Below the pieces are notes generated by a model. The model was not told the DNA's origin, made no database searches, and was given only the letters and a program-made list of their open reading frames with translations. Positions 1-10,859 of a stretch of DNA of 64,000 nucleotides are shown one piece after another; position 1 is the stretch's first letter; the number at the start of each line of letters is the position of its first letter. The stretch spans positions 251,793,582-251,857,581 of the forward strand of contig CP136061.1 of the NCBI GenBank assembly GCA_032622095.1. The letters are read 5' to 3'. This DNA comes from Siphonodentalium dalli. Lineage: Eukaryota > Mollusca > Scaphopoda > Gadilida > Siphonodentaliidae. The position numbers and the translations under genes are program-made.

Positions 1-75
1 TATGTCCACTTACCTCACCGTTACATCTCCATAAAAACAGTCCACATGACAGTTAATCCTTATATAAGCAGCTCG
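1..75. repeat. Half copy of a foldback element
   Basis: The first 75 bases match the right arm of the complete palindrome at 20119-20279, including the shared stretch CTCCATAAAAACAGTCCACA. The window edge cuts the element, so the left arm presumably lies outside. Seen directly as near-identity with few mismatches. Confidence 0.75.
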
Positions 76-194
76 ATTTTGGTGTATAAGCAGCTGTATA
101 TTAAAGACATATTATGTACTTATACGGGTGCGTGAAACTAATAAGTTAGTATTCAGGCACTATGTCAACTGGTGGAATATAGCATTATAGTAAC

Positions 195-335
195 ATCGCC
201 GAAATTTTCAAACAAATTGACCTTACCACTCCATAGAAAACATCGTCTGAACTACGCGCAATTGTAAATATTTACTTCTTGATTCGGGACGCTACTATCT
301 GCGATAAGCCAACGAAAACGATTTCGCCATCGAGA
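195..335 (-). repeat. Dispersed repeat, inverted partner at 16.5 kb
   Basis: About 140 bases match the reverse complement of 16530-16650. Shared blocks include GTAGTTCAGAC, ATGTTTTCTATGGAGT and TCGTTTTCGTT. There is no coding capacity. It is probably a short non-autonomous element of unknown class. Confidence 0.65.
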
Positions 336-1510
336 GTCAATGTATTTAATTCATATATAAGAATGACGGTGTTTGTTGTCAATTTGGATATAATTTAATT
401 AATATTTGTTAAAAATTCTACTTTGAGCAAGATTATTCTCCATTTCTATTTGATCACCCTACCAGAGTGTTTCACATCACTTTAACAAATCGGAGAAAAC
501 TAGTACAATTGAAGTGAAAAGTCACCAGTAAGTTACTGCGGTTAATGTTGAGCTACTAATATCACATGGACTGTGCACATGTATTTGTTGACTATCGTTG
601 TTGTGAAAGATCACAAAATCAGGTAACACAATCCAGGGCGCTGGGTAGATGTAAGCAAATAAGGACCCACCGTAGCGCGCAAGAATACAGTTATCTCCCT
701 CTCGTTGTTTGGCCGTCAAGGAAGAGTCGCTAGACTTCAACTAAGACTGTGCTTTAAAGACAGTATGCCGAATCCAACCAAACCAATTCATCAATCATCA
801 TCTTCCATCATCGACAACGACTTCGAACCACTCACAACGACTACGACATAGCTTAACGGACTACACTGACATCAGACAGCTGAATTAGGTGAGCCATCTT
901 TATTTAATCCTTCGTTCGCACGTTTGTATTTAATTTAATGTCAGAAAATGACGCAACAATATGCAATTAGAACTTTGAGTTCATCGTAAGAAATTATGTA
1001 AAGTTATAACATTACTTATCGTATAAAGAATGTAGAATGTTCGTCATTTGAGTATAGAAAATAAAAGCGTCCATGAGAACAATGTCTATTAATGTAGGCT
1101 AAGCTGTCGATTTCTATTTTAAATTGACACGCATAGCATTTAATTCCGCATATTGTTTAACCAATAGGACGAACACTAGAGACTTGGCCATAAGTGTTTA
1201 CTTAATATAATTGATTTAATAAGTTTCCAAAAAGACGAATATACCAAAGATTGACATCTCAGAGTTGGAGAAATGTGCCTACACCACAGTCGATACGGTG
1301 TAAAATGGTGGCTATTTAGAGGGTGTGGGGGTGCTTTTACACGGTTAACAGGAATCGTGTATTTGGGGAAATATTATGTAGCACAAATTAGAAAGTCAGT
1401 CCAAACTTTATTTCATGCACACAAAGCCAGTAATACAATACAATATTTTTAAAGTCAATTGATAATGGTTATAAGATATCATTCAAACTTGACCAATTCA
1501 GCAGTAATAT
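336..1510. other. No recognisable gene
   Basis: AT-rich sequence without a convincing ORF, splice-bounded exon or internal repeat. The only ORF of note (522-740, minus, 72 codons) has no recognisable motif. Confidence 0.5.
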
Positions 1511-1855
1511 ATATGCCCAGCCTGATTCGGTTACTGCACCCGAAGCGATATGGTGTTCACAAACAAGGGGAGTAATATTTCCAGTCTGTCTCGGTTAATG
1601 TACCCGGAGATATATGGTGTTTACAAACAAGGAGTGTAATATATCCAGTCTGTCTCGGGTAATGTACCCGGATCGATATGGTGTTCACAAACAAGGAGAG
1701 TAATATTTCCAGCCTGTCTCGGGTAATGTACCCGGAGATATATGGTGTTTACAAACAAGGAGAGTAATATATCCAGCCTGTCTCGGGTAATGTACCCGGA
1801 TCGATGTGGTGTTCACAAACAAGGAGAGTAATATTTCCAGCCTGTCTCGGGTTAT
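1508..1855. repeat. 64-bp tandem repeat with dimeric order
   Basis: About five units spaced exactly 64 bases apart (starts near 1572, 1636, 1700, 1764). Each contains GTAATAT, CCAG.CTGTCTCGG and ACAAACAAGGAG. Two unit types alternate, one with GGAGATATATGGTGTTTAC and one with GGATCGATATGGTGTTCAC, so the true period is 128 bases. It directly abuts the 3' end of the PAN-like exon region. Confidence 0.85.
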
Positions 1856-2241
1856 CCACTTGATACTGTTGTTAGCAGCTCACATTCCTTGTCTTTAGTT
1901 TCTGGATTCTCACGGTAGTTGAATGCTTTACATGTTGGATGGCTGGATTCTCGCGGTAGTTGAATGCTTTACATGTTGGATGGCCGGATTCTCGCGGTAG
2001 TTGAATGCTTTACATGTTGGATGGCTGGATTCTCGCGGTAGTTGAATGCTTTACATGTTGGATGGCCGGATTCTCGCGGTAGTTGAATGCTTTACATGTT
2101 GGATGGCCGGATTCTCGCGGTAGTTGAATGCTTTACATGTTGGATTCTCGCGGTAGTTGAATGCTTTACATGTTGGATGGCCGGAACAGATGGCTGAGCA
2201 TTCTAGTTTGCTTCTGACTTCCATGCTGATTCCGCATCCTT
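1852..2241 (-). pseudogene. PAN/apple-like domain exon disrupted by a minisatellite
   Basis: On the minus strand a splice acceptor (TTAATTTCAG) precedes a frame reading EGCGISMEVRSKLECSAIC, then TCKAFNYREN. After the repeat block the same frame type resumes as ETKDKECELLTTVSSG before a stop. The cysteine spacing and the C-KAFNY / CEL signature are those of PAN/apple domains, found in extracellular adhesion and protease-associated proteins. The segment coding for TCKAFNYREN is tandemly copied (1904-2180), adding about 238 bases, which is not a multiple of three. The reading frame is therefore lost between the two halves. It could be a decayed exon or an exon with a length-variable allele. No other exon of the gene was found nearby. 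Confidence 0.55.
1904..2184. repeat. 41-bp minisatellite inside the PAN-like exon
   Basis: Seven copies begin at 1904, 1945, 1986, 2027, 2068, 2109 and 2142. Five steps are 41 bases and the last is 33. Units carry GGATTCTCGCGGTAGTTGAA and then the ACATGTTGGATGGC border. Only the 33-base step keeps frame (11 codons). Confidence 0.9.
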
Positions 2242-3039
2242 CTGAAATTAATAGGCTGATGATCATAAGGCCCAAATTGGGGGCGCCTGTCAGAGAGGGT
2301 ACATACACAATCTGATTGTGCGACGTCACCAATTATTTATTTGTGAGTAATATGCCGACTGTCACGCAAAATAAAAAAAACTGTTATAACCATTTCCAAC
2401 ATTATTGCCCACATCTAAATTTCAGTACATTCTGATTTGACATCAAAACATTGTTTGAAAACATGCAGTTTAAAAGACATACAGTAATAATTATCAATAC
2501 GGCAAAAATTATTGGCGGGTGCAGTAGCTGATTGGCTGAAACTATCTGATAGTTACTATTTGGTTTACAGCTGTGACAAGATCCATTAATGATGAAGATC
2601 ACAAGTATGTAAAGGTCCACTTGATGTTCGGAACCCCCAGATCACATTATATACAATACTTCCATATTCTATACCATCTGAAAGATGAAGCTCCAAACAT
2701 TGTGTTATCAGTTTACTGGTCGAATAAACTGTGAACATGTTGTTTTTATCGTGTTTCGTGTGGCGATGTGTGTTCTGAGTGTACGGTTATGTCGTGTGGC
2801 GATGTGTGTTCTGAGTGTACGGTTATGTGCTTAATGTTTATTTGGACTGTACTCCAAGTTTATTATTATCGATGCTCGGGAAATAACTCTATCTCATAGT
2901 TTTGAATTTGCATACATTTTGGATAAATAAGGGGGACGTCTTGTGGGTGCATCTGAGAATCTCGATCACTTTGTGGACACTTCTAGGCCACAGATGTGTT
3001 GTATCCTGGTGGAGTATATCTATGTTTGTCTTATTTCAT

Positions 3040-3670
3040 GCTAACAATCGTAAAGGTGACCCGACTTTGTCCGGGCTTTGACCTTGAATTGTCCATTTTG
3101 AAGGCCAAGGTTAGGTGGGGTCACGATTTGACCCGTCTAAAACACTGCCCGGACAAAAGTACCCGACAAAAGTACCCGTCGAAATCCATCCTGTTTTACC
3201 CAATTTGACCTCGAATTGATCATTTTGAAGGTCAAGGTCAGGTCGGGGTCACGATTTGACCCGTCCAAAATACTCAGTGGACAAAAGTAACCCCACGTAT
3301 CAAATTTCGTCGAAATCCCATCAAAATTCGCGATTTGACCTTGAATTGACCCGATTTCAAGGTCAAGGTCACGTCGCACGGGCAAATTAATAGGCTTATG
3401 AGACTCCCCGGCCGAAAGTACCCACACATAACAAGTTTCATCGAAATCCCGTGATATTCGGGCGTTTTAGGGTAATTTCAAGGTCACGGTCACGTCACAC
3501 GGGCAAATTAATAGGCCCATGTCACTCCCCGGCCGAAAATACCCCACATACCAAGTTTCATCGAAATCGGTTCGGCCGTTTTCGAGTCCATCGATTACAG
3601 ACAGACAGACAGACACACACACACCCTCACACACACAGATCTTCCAAAATATATAATAGACTAGCAGGTT
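3040..3670 (+). mobile_element. Pearl-like / Helentron-type non-autonomous element
   Basis: Degenerate core repeats of about 120 bases (GGTCAAGGTCA, CACGGGCAAATTAATAGGC, AAGTTTCATCGAAATC) run from about 3060 to 3590. They are followed by ATCGGTTCGGCCGTTTTCGA, an ACAG/AC microsatellite (3597-3635) and the end CTTCCAAAATATATAATAG. Core tandem repeats plus a microsatellite plus a conserved tail is the known plan of bivalve pearl-type elements, which have been placed with Helitron-like transposons. An inverted relative lies at 30240-30720. No protein is encoded. The exact 5' limit is uncertain. Confidence 0.55.
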
Positions 3671-3797
3671 AGCCCGTCACCGGCGGCGTTCGTCAGAAAC
3701 ATGACATTTTTAAAATTATTAATTTGTTTTTAAATGTTTTAATGATTGATTCGTCAATTGAACTGAATGGTCAGAATACAGAACTGAAAACGTGAGG

Positions 3798-3990
3798 AGA
3801 CACGATGAGCCCGACGTTGTCCGGGCTATTCAAAAATCAAATTTCAAGTCGATAGCTCCACCCGTTTCCGAGATCTGGTCTGCGCATGCGCGAAGCTGGC
3901 GTCGCACGGACTCGGCGACCCGATAAAGTTCGTATCCGGGGCAAGATACATTCACATACCAAATTTCAAGACATATAAATGTATCGTGTT
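3798..3990. repeat. Second fragment related to the pearl-like repeat
   Basis: This stretch contains AGCCCGACGTTGTCCGGGCT (a near-palindrome also seen in altered form at 3060), a phrase like 'TCAAATTTCAAGTCGATAGC', and CATACCAAATTTCAAGACA. These are the same sentence types as the element at 3040-3670. Probably an older related fragment. Confidence 0.35.
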
Positions 3991-4027
3991 TATTAAATTA
4001 ACAATTATTCAAAATTTGCAGCAAATT

Positions 4028-4426
4028 TTATTCTTGTGAACTTTGGGAACTCTGTGAGGAACTTGTGGTGGCGACTTCACAATATTGTCTCTTTCTACTT
4101 GGCGTTATATTTATATGTATTGTTCCTCCGTGTACTGTTCTATGTGAACTTCTGGAGGCACTGGTAGAACATGTACTTGCAGATGTCAAATCGTTCTCAT
4201 TTATGCTTAACTCGTCCGATTTTCTCGGAACAATAACTCCTGCTATATCCCGTGATGCTTCTTGCTGCTGGGCCACAGACGGCGCTGAGTATTCGTTTAT
4301 AGTTTGTAACGATTTCCACCCACCTAAGTGCACAACCGCGTTCGGGGCCACACCTGCCTGTATTAGAGTGGTGGCGAATGTCTTCCGCGTAGAGTGATTA
4401 ACTTTCCTCCCTTTTATCTCCGTGGC
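4028..4426 (-). pseudogene. C-terminal part of a tyrosine recombinase (Crypton-like) remnant
   Basis: The minus strand reads HSTRKTFATTLIQAG, then HLGGWKSLQTINEYSAPS, then a polar serine-rich tail ending at 4028. This is the R...H-x-x-[H/W]...Y end of a tyrosine recombinase: Arg in HSTRK, the GGW motif where many members have GH, and the nucleophile Tyr in INEY. The flavour (SLQTINEYS, QQQ soon after) resembles Crypton/DUF3504-type recombinases of animals. A stop codon lies upstream in this frame at about 4427. The adjoining ORF at 4414-4608 is in another frame and could be the shifted upstream part, but I see no recombinase motif in it. This is a dead C-terminal fragment of roughly 130 codons, against about 350 or more for a complete enzyme. 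Confidence 0.6.
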
Positions 4427-4619
4427 GATTCACTTGAAATATCCACTGTTTCCAGTCTGTTCATTTCCTGAGTCGATAATTGTTCTAATATCAAACTATC
4501 TTCCACCAGCAACTGTAAGATATCTTCCGTAGAACGAACATTTTTTGCCGAGCTAAATACGAGGTTCGCCAAAGCTAGTACGGAATGCCAATTACCGGAG
4601 AGTTTCACCTGTTAACGTC

Positions 4620-5180
4620 GCAATCGCGTATGACTTAATTTACGTTATCTTGACTTATTGGCCACGTTTTTTACTTATTGGCCGTCTTTTTGTTACTTAT
4701 GACGTGGGCAGCGTTTTACTTATTACGGCCGATAACGCGTAGCTAATTAATAAATTATATTTCGGATTTTTTTCAACTTCATCAGACTTCATATGAATTA
4801 AACTACAGTTTTATGTAATTTAGCTCCTATAAATATATGTTTCTGTTAAAATGTCACCTACTTCTAAGATTGAGGTAAGAATTGTAATTCAACAGTAATT
4901 ATAGTTAGAAAACAATGTCCAGTTTACTATACATACGCATCAGTAGACTCAATCCTATCACATTTCCAGCTGTGAGACACTGATATTTCTATGAGGTTTT
5001 AAAACTTGGTGATTGCCAAATTATGGAAGTCGGGAATCACCAGTTTTTGTGAAATTTTCAGTTTCGCTACTGTAATCAGAAACATGCACTAAATTATAAA
5101 ATGACATTGATGTATATATACATCAGTAAATTCTTCCGGGTAGTGTCTACATACCATGTATGTACTCCAGGTTTGAAGTT
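4620..5180. other. No recognisable gene
   Basis: 4625-4740 contains repeated ACTTATTGGCC and TTACTTAT phrases and ends in a short CG-rich inverted motif. The rest is featureless AT-rich sequence. Confidence 0.4.
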
Positions 5181-5345
5181 TGCGAAATTCAATTTGCACA
5201 CACATTGGGCTATTTCCAACCTGACACTCTAATGTTGTAATATTTCCAACTGATGGCAATTTGGTCCCAAATTTTGACAAAATAAGGGAAAATATGACGG
5301 TTGGTTCAAAACAACAAATTTCCCAATAAAGAATGTTTGGAAAAT

Positions 5346-5785
5346 CATACTGTGAGAATAATTGCAACATATCTGTGTTTAGTATCAAACTGTGAGAATA
5401 ATTGCAACATATCTGTGTATAGTATAAAACTGTGAGAATAATTGCAACATATTTGTGTTTAGTATCAAACTGTGATAATAATTGCAACATATTTGTGTAT
5501 AGTATCAAACTGTGAGAATAATTGCAACATATTTGTGTTTAGTATCATACTGTGAGAATAATTGCAACATATTTGTGTTTAGTATAAAACTGTGAGAATA
5601 ATTGCAACATATTTGTGTATAGTATCAAACTGTGAGAATAATTGCAACATATTTGTGTATAGTATCAAACTGTGATAATAATTGCAACATATTTGTGTAT
5701 AGTATCAAACTGTGATAATAATTGCAACATATTTGTGTATAGTATCAAACTGTGAGAATAATTGCAACATATTTGTGTATAGTAT
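5346..5785. repeat. 40-bp tandem array
   Basis: About 11 units of 40 bases, each with ACTGTGAGAATAATTGCAAC followed by an AT-rich half ending in AGTATCAA. Variants are a G/T swap in GAGAA/GATAA, TGTGTTT/TGTGTAT, and C/A in the last motif. Confidence 0.95.
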
Positions 5786-6050
5786 TTTATGTGTATATCT
5801 ATATATAGTATTTCATGTGTATATCTATATATCGTATTTTATGTGTATATCTATATATTATATTTTATGTGTATATCTATATATAGTATTTTATGAGTAT
5901 ATCTATATATAGTATTTGATGTGTATATCTATATATAGTATTTTATGTGTACATCTATATACAGTATGTTATGTGTATATCTATATATAGTATTTTATGT
6001 GTATATCTATATATAGTATTTTATTTGTGTATATATATATATATAGTATT
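5780..6050. repeat. 26-bp tandem array
   Basis: About ten units of 26 bases, AGTATTTTATGTGTATATCT followed by ATATAT. It follows directly on the 40-bp array and shares its AGTAT border, so it may have been seeded from that array's last unit. Confidence 0.9.
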
Positions 6051-6426
6051 TCGAACTGATGTTGCGTCAGACATGACATTTTCAACTGTTGAGAATGTTT
6101 ATCAAAGTTGGGGTTGGGTGTGATACACCACACACAACACCTATCGGCACGTCCTAATTCAGTTATGAGTAACTTACGTCATTGGCATGGACCTTCAGTA
6201 AAACATGTGTCGTCAACAGCTATATCGCTTCTGATGTTACCACCACTCGTAGCAATGATCTTTATCTGCGAAAATGAATTGATGTTTAGCTGTAATAAAG
6301 TTATTTAATGAGTTGCACATTTCTGAATAATCATATCAATGCATGCGTTCAACAAGAAATAATCATGTGAATGTTCCATGAACTCATGTGACTGCGTTCA
6401 GTCAATGCATCCAACATATCATATAA

Positions 6427-7806
6427 GGGTGGATACACACATGCATGTAATCTCTGTAAATATCGTGTATTTGGAGTTTTACATGGATCATACACACCGT
6501 GTAATATGTGTCCGCTGACAACTCAATCATTGCGACTGTGTTTGACCACAGTGAGTTAAACTCTGAACCGCTGAAGGGCCGTTGACTGGGACGAAGTCGT
6601 CAGGCCGCTTAAAATAATTATTCGCGCGATAACTGAAATGGTCGACGTTCTGTTTAAATCATTGTCAGTATTCTATTGATGTTAATACCAGTGATGGCCT
6701 CTTCCACAACGCAGGGGGCTATGACCCCCAGCATACACGGGGAGCTATATTATCCCAGAAGCTACCGAATTCACCATTGCATATTTCCTCGACGGGGGGG
6801 GGGGGGGGGGGGCGGTGTGTGCACGCAGCACCCTGAGTCCTGACACCCTGCTTTATACATATCGAAGTCATGTCTGTCGTGTCTGTTTTCTACGAGTGAT
6901 TAATCTAATATGCAGCAATTTATGCTATTCATATAATTATGAACATATTATACAGCTTTAAATTTGAATGCATGGTGTTGCTGTTTGTCTTCATTCGGCG
7001 AAAGGGTTGCCTAGCTACGAGTTCCCAACTACGTCACCTTTCATCTCTTGTGTTATACAGTTATACATGTATACGCAAAATTTACAACTATGGAATATTT
7101 AAGTAAAACATTATATTGTAATTCTTGCCCAGATAATCCCGGCTGATACATTCAATTAACTCCCTTAGTTATTGGAAGCTTTCGAGAACCATCCCCTCCC
7201 CCAATCATGGATTATGGTAGAAAATGTTATAATTCAAGCTTGTGACAGGTAGGAGCTTGTTCAACCTTTGGCTTGAGAAACATATATATAAATGGGGGGG
7301 GGGGTGTCACTCTTTTTAATTTCAACGCTGTACCTGCATTATTTGTTGGCGCTATAATGAATATTTGCAATCCCAATTGAATTAATGTTATCATATGAGC
7401 TCGCTCTCAAATTATCAGAGAAATCTCAACAAGCCGGTATCATCCTATAAAAGAATTCTGCATATTTTATTTCTGTTTTTGGATGACCCTGTTTCCAAGA
7501 AATGACAGACACAAATCAAGTATAAAATCGACCGACTCTAATCCACTTTTCGAAATGAATTATAACTCGTGAAAAACAGCAACATATATCAGACAAGAAT
7601 TACTCATTTCGGCATCCATGAAAGAAGACATGTTTATGACTGGCCTGAAATTTCTTGATGGCAGTGTGTTTGATAATGGCTTATAACTACTCACTGGTGA
7701 AATTGACCTCTCGCGCGCAGGTGATTAATTTTGTCAATTATTGGTGTGGCCATGTAAAATACATGTATTTTACATACATACATTACATGCATGTGTGTAT
7801 CCACCC
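6427..7806. mobile_element. Non-autonomous TIR element, PIF/Harbinger-like
   Basis: Perfect terminal inverted repeats of about 25 bases begin GGGTGGATACACACATGCAT at 6427 and close at 7806 as the reverse complement. TAA flanks both ends (6424-6426 and 7807-7809), as expected for the 3-bp TWA target duplication of PIF/Harbinger elements. The 1.38-kb interior has no transposase and carries a run of 19 G (6794-6812). Family assignment rests only on target site and TIR. Confidence 0.7.
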
Positions 7807-8231
7807 TAACCAAGAAACAATTAAAAAAGAATTGATAACTTTTTCATTGGAAAAACATTCGTTACAACATACTAAACATCAAAGTTGAAGACACGATGCT
7901 AAGTATATTTGTTTGGTTATTCCTGGTGGTCATCGAATTGAGAATGATGTTCTGTGTGTTTAGGGGTGGGACAAGTAGAACATAAACGTTGGCAACATGC
8001 ACTGAATGAATCAGTCCATATCATATATAATGTTGCCAACAGGAATGACATCCGTATCAAATAAGGGTATTCCAGATGTATGTACCAATGCTTGCACAGG
8101 TCAGATGATCAAGCGAATTTCTTTAAAATGAACGGAATCAAATATCAACATATATGATGTTATATTCATTTACACGGACAGCGTATTACCCAGGTAGAGT
8201 GTCCGATAGTACATAGATAGGATGGCATATT

Positions 8232-8372
8232 TAATAAATAGAGCGTGGCTTGGAGTGAAATACGCCGATATAGTGCATAGTGAGGTTGTGTGGTTCACGA
8301 CGCGAAGCGGAGTGAACTACACAACCGCACTATATCGGCGTATTTCACGACAAGTCATGCTCTAATTATTAT
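8232..8372. mobile_element. Small palindromic foldback element
   Basis: About 140 bases form a near-perfect inverted repeat centred near 8300. The left arm has GTGAAATACGCCGATATAGT and the right arm has the reverse complement, with AGAGCGTG/CATGCTCT outside and TAATAA/TTATTA at the rim. It is non-coding. Confidence 0.8.
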
Positions 8373-10270
8373 ATTGTATCGAACAAATGCAGAAATTTTC
8401 AACTTTTACTAAGTTCAGACAATTGATGTTCGCCTTACTGAAGCTTTAATTTGGATCAGCGGCGAAATAACAAGTAGTTTCCGAAAAAAGTTTGATGTAG
8501 TGTTCGTTACTATTTTTAGTAGTCAAAACTACATATGCATAGTGCACGATGGGAGAGACTTGAAGGCGTAGTATACAACTACGACTAATAGAGTCGAGTA
8601 GGCAACCAATCGGAAAGCTTGATTTTAATAACAAAGTCACGTGAGATACAATATACATATATAGAGTTTGTTATGTGTGATGTTCTATTTCCATGTATTA
8701 TATTGATAGGGTTAATTATGTAATGGCTAAGCACTGTATACAGAGAGAGGCATACAAAACGATAAATACAAGCTTACACATCTAAGCAACATAGCATACC
8801 TATATTTGTCGACCACTGATCGACTGGTTGCATTCATTGTACAACGCAGGTATGTGAGTAGATAATAGACTGTTCCAGTGTCAAGTGTGTGATATACACT
8901 ATAGCAAAGTATAGATAGCTTGGATATCATGATACATCAGACCTTATATGGACACATGATATACCAGCAATACTGAGAATAAGTATACTTCTCCGAGAGC
9001 GGAGTGATAAATTTTCCACTAACCTTCGTACCGAGCAGACATATCTTAACCTGTCTACACATGCTTCGCCGGAAACTATTTACCTACATTAAATTATCAA
9101 ACCAACGGATGTTCTGATCTGAATCGTTGCAGATATCACGGCCAATCAACATCTAAACCCTAGACTTATCGGGACAAGAGCCCCTATTGACTTCAATCCA
9201 ATTCAAAGTTTCTTAGAGTTCACTTATTGATACGTCCGCCGGCAGCCATTCCTTGCTGCTCACCAATAAACACACACTGATTAGGATGAGTTCAGCGCTG
9301 ATGGTGTATATTTTGCCCAAAGCAAGTATATGTTTAGTGCAAACCTAAACTTTTTGCTCTAAGAAAGTACATTAGTCAGTTTCGAGCAGCAGTGTCGTCA
9401 TTTTTTCTGAATAAAACATGGTTAGCGTAATCAAATATAGAGCCTAAAAAAAACACACATTCTTTAGCAAAATTGAAAAAAGGATTTTGAAGGTGTGTAT
9501 AATTATATTGATGTCGTTACTATCATGGTATTTCTCACAAAACAATATAATTTGACCACGTGGCTGTGTTTCTGAATCGAGGATTGCTAGTGTGTTTCTG
9601 GCATTTTTAGTGTTTGGGCGCTTTCGCCATTAGTACTTCAGTCTAATCAGACTGTAGCAGGGAATCTAAGTTGAGTTTGTTTTAATGTGACCATAGCAAC
9701 CACCCCGTGGTGAATACACAGGTGCATGATGAAGTCATATAATTTGTCTCTATATTTTCTATTGCGATTGGTCAATTTCTGGTTGTGTGTACGTTTTGTT
9801 TGCAAAATTAACACGTGACTTCCGGTCGGTTTGCGAAGGAAGATAACTGTACATATGGAGATATGGAAAGACTATTTCAGTAATTTTTTTCTTAATTCAA
9901 TATCGAATGTGATTCAAATTATATAAAGGACGTTCGGCTTCGTGAAAGTGACAATTCACATTAGTATTAATGTGTCAAATGTGTGCACGGTGCCAACTAT
10001 ATTAAATATTATTCAACCTGTGTCGTGAGAGTAGGGTGCTCCGAAGACAATGGGCGAATTTACATACAACAATAACGATAGCCGAACACTTTTGAATCGA
10101 GCTCACCCAAAGACTCAATCAAATAATAGATTAATCAAGGATTAATCACAGCCTTTTCGCATCTGATAACATGGAATTCGGTGAAATATTACCTTGACAC
10201 AGTATGGGATTAGCCATCTCGATTGTAAACAAACCTCCTGTTACGCGAAATTTGTAAATTTAAAAACAAA
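8373..10270. other. No recognisable gene
   Basis: AT-rich DNA with short scattered ORFs lacking motifs and no clear repeat structure. A short inverted repeat occurs near 9636-9652 (CAGTCTAATCAGACTG). Confidence 0.45.
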
Positions 10271-10276
10271 TCAAAT

Positions 10277-10546
10277 GTGAATGTATTCAATCATCCATGT
10301 CCCAACCCGGACACACATACCAAATTGACATCCATTGAGAAACAACGAAGAAAACTTTTAATTAGAGCCGGCATCATCCTCGACAAGCACTTTATATTCG
10401 CGTACCACGTTTTCTCCACTACAAGTTCAAGGCCGCCATGGCATGAAATTGAAAAATCAAAGAGTGTTCGATCTGTGTTCCGTGAAATTCGCAACAATGA
10501 ATGTAATTGGAATGTTGTTTTTATGGATTATTATGTACGTACATGA
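10277..10546 (+). CDS. Unrecognised 89-codon ORF
   Basis: An ORF from an ATG at 10277 to a stop at 10544-10546. The composition is mixed, with basic stretches (EKQRRK, EKSKSVRSVFREIRNN). There is no signal peptide, membrane segment or known motif. A chance ORF or a decayed exon are both possible. Its neighbours give no context. Confidence 0.15.
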   Translation: MNVFNHPCPNPDTHTKLTSIEKQRRKLLIRAGIILDKHFIFAYHVFSTTSSRPPWHEIEKSKSVRSVFREIRNNECNWNVVFMDYYVRT

Positions 10547-10859
10547 AGACCAGTGTATCAATTCAATGTTAAGTGTATTCAATTTCATGGCATCATGTGT
10601 GTTCGTGACATGGCTCTTGCACTCTGACTGGAGGCATGGTTGAATTTGTTCTCTAATCAAAGGTTTCACAGGTGTTTGCTTTTTCATTTAGGCCTGAACA
10701 AGATTGTTTCTGTTTTCAAATTGCAAAACATCAATCATAATCTTCTTTCAGTTGGTAAAATTCAGTTCAAATTCCTGCAGATATCTGTCTGTTGGTTCCA
10801 ACGTTATCGCTCTTACTTACTATTAACAAATCAGATTATAATACAGTGCCTGTAAAGTA

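Larger units (their letters stand above)
5180..6130. repeat. Dispersed repeat split by two tandem arrays
   Basis: The left flank (about 5190-5330, with TTTCCAACCTGACACTCTAATG) and the right flank (about 6052-6125, with GACATTTTCAACTGTTGAGAATG) both match parts of a continuous repeat copy at about 38305-38540. In this copy the middle is occupied by the 40-bp and 26-bp arrays listed separately. Confidence 0.5.

Noticed and set aside
6794-6812. Run of 19 G as a telomere or origin signal
   Set aside because: It is an isolated homopolymer inside a TIR element; it may form unusual DNA or be a sequencing artefact, but nothing supports a telomere or origin.
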